From contig JAICYE010000018.1 of assembly GCA_025934385.1 (NCBI GenBank), forward strand, positions 1-13,207: 13,207 nt of DNA, given 5' to 3'. Of the stretch, positions 12,749 to 13,207 are shown piece after piece. Source of the stretch: Acidimicrobiia bacterium (GTDB lineage: Bacteria; Actinomycetota; Acidimicrobiia; IMCC26256; BP-133). Under the pieces are notes generated by a model that was not told where the DNA came from, did no database searches, and was given only the letters and a program-made list of their open reading frames with translations. Each line of letters begins with the position of its first letter. The stretch's first letter is position 1. The position numbers were made by a program, and so were the translations under genes.

Positions 12749-13207
12749 ATGACTGCGAGCGGATCCGACGGGAACTTCGATCTCCGGGACGCCAACTTCG
12801 AATCGCTGTACCAGGGGGGCCCGATCATCGAAGGGCTGCACTTCCCGAGCATTCCGTGGGACATCGCCGAGGCGCAGCCCGCCGTCCGGGAGCTCGAACG
12901 GGCCGGGCGCTTCCGGGGCGAGGTGCTCGACGTGGGCTGCGGCCTCGGCGAGAACGCCATCTATCTCGCCGGCCGCGGCTACCGGGTGACCGGCGTCGAC
13001 ATCGCCCCCACCGCCCTCGACGAGGCCCGCCGGCGGGCCGCCGAGCGGGGCGTCGAGGTCGACTTCGCCGTCTCCGACGCCACGACCCTGGCCGGCTACG
13101 ACAACCGCTTCGACAGCGTGCTCGACAGCGCCTGCTACCACTGCCTCGACGACGAGGCCCGTCCCGACTACGCCGCCTCCCGGCACCGGGCGACCCGCCC
13201 GGGCGCC
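12749..13207 (+). CDS. Class I SAM-dependent methyltransferase, N-terminal part (cut by window edge)
   Basis: From the ATG at 12749, preceded by GGGAGGT at 12738-12744, the frame is open for 153 codons and leaves the window without a stop. The SAM-binding motif I is EVLDVGCGLGENAIYLAGRG (58-77), followed by YRVTGVDIAPTALDEARRRA with D84 as the likely ribose-binding acid. Later come FAVSDATTLAG (106-116, motif II region) and FDSVLDSACYHCLDDEARPD (121-140), with HRATRPGA at the end. The arrangement fits a Rossmann-fold small-molecule methyltransferase of the thiopurine/TehB-like type common in actinobacteria. The target molecule is unknown. It has its own ribosome binding site and a 250-bp upstream gap, so it is probably a separate transcription unit and may not belong to the catabolic island. 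Confidence 0.88.
   Translation, partial: MTASGSDGNFDLRDANFESLYQGGPIIEGLHFPSIPWDIAEAQPAVRELERAGRFRGEVLDVGCGLGENAIYLAGRGYRVTGVDIAPTALDEARRRAAERGVEVDFAVSDATTLAGYDNRFDSVLDSACYHCLDDEARPDYAASRHRATRPGA

Noticed and set aside
1..13207. Search for CRISPR arrays, tRNA/rRNA genes, insertion sequences and long direct repeats
   Set aside because: None seen by eye on either strand; the only repeats are the short operator-like palindromes listed.

Overview
The window is a very GC-rich stretch (third codon positions are almost all G or C) with many GTG starts, TGA stops and 4-base stop/start overlaps. Together with P450, luciferase-like and SCP2 families, this points to an actinobacterium (mycobacterial, rhodococcal or acidimicrobial type). 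The species cannot be named from the sequence. There are no tRNA or rRNA genes, CRISPR arrays or insertion sequences, and the coding is dense.

Layout. (1) Bases 1-110, minus: the N-terminus of an AMP-binding acyl-CoA ligase, divergent from the main operon across a 112-bp gap with a perfect 18-bp palindrome between opposed promoter elements. (2) 223-5928, plus: operon A encodes cytochrome P450, a luciferase-like flavin monooxygenase, a degenerate thiolase-like protein, a second thiolase-fold protein, a DUF35/OB-fold zinc-ribbon protein and a KstR2-like TetR regulator. Most genes overlap by 4 bases or less. (3) 8162-5940, minus: operon B encodes a CYP125/CYP142-like P450, an SCP2 sterol-carrier protein and a second TetR regulator. 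Its end meets the end of operon A with only 11 bases between. (4) 8215-12497, plus: operon C encodes two crotonase-fold proteins (the second broken by a frameshift), a short-chain dehydrogenase, the alpha and beta subunits of a Rieske ring-hydroxylating oxygenase, and a 74-residue protein of unknown function. (5) 12498-12748: a mostly non-coding gap with one doubtful small reverse ORF. (6) 12749 to the window end: a class I SAM-dependent methyltransferase, cut off by the window edge.

Together, regions 1-4 look like a catabolic island for a hydrophobic, probably polycyclic or isoprenoid (steroid- or terpenoid-like) substrate. The P450s, flavin monooxygenase and Rieske oxygenase would introduce oxygen. 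The ligase would form a CoA ester. Crotonases and the SDR would carry out beta-oxidation-like steps. The thiolase/thiolase/DUF35 trio would cleave or form a carbon-carbon bond. SCP2 would bind the hydrophobic intermediate. The substrate is an inference from family content, not something the sequence proves.

The most interesting points are these: both thiolase-fold proteins lack the nucleophilic cysteine yet are encoded next to a DUF35 partner, as in retro-aldolase systems of steroid side-chain degradation; there are two operator-like palindromes, one per divergent promoter, matching two TetR regulators; the second crotonase has a clear net -1 frameshift; and a 74-residue protein is translationally coupled to the Rieske oxygenase.
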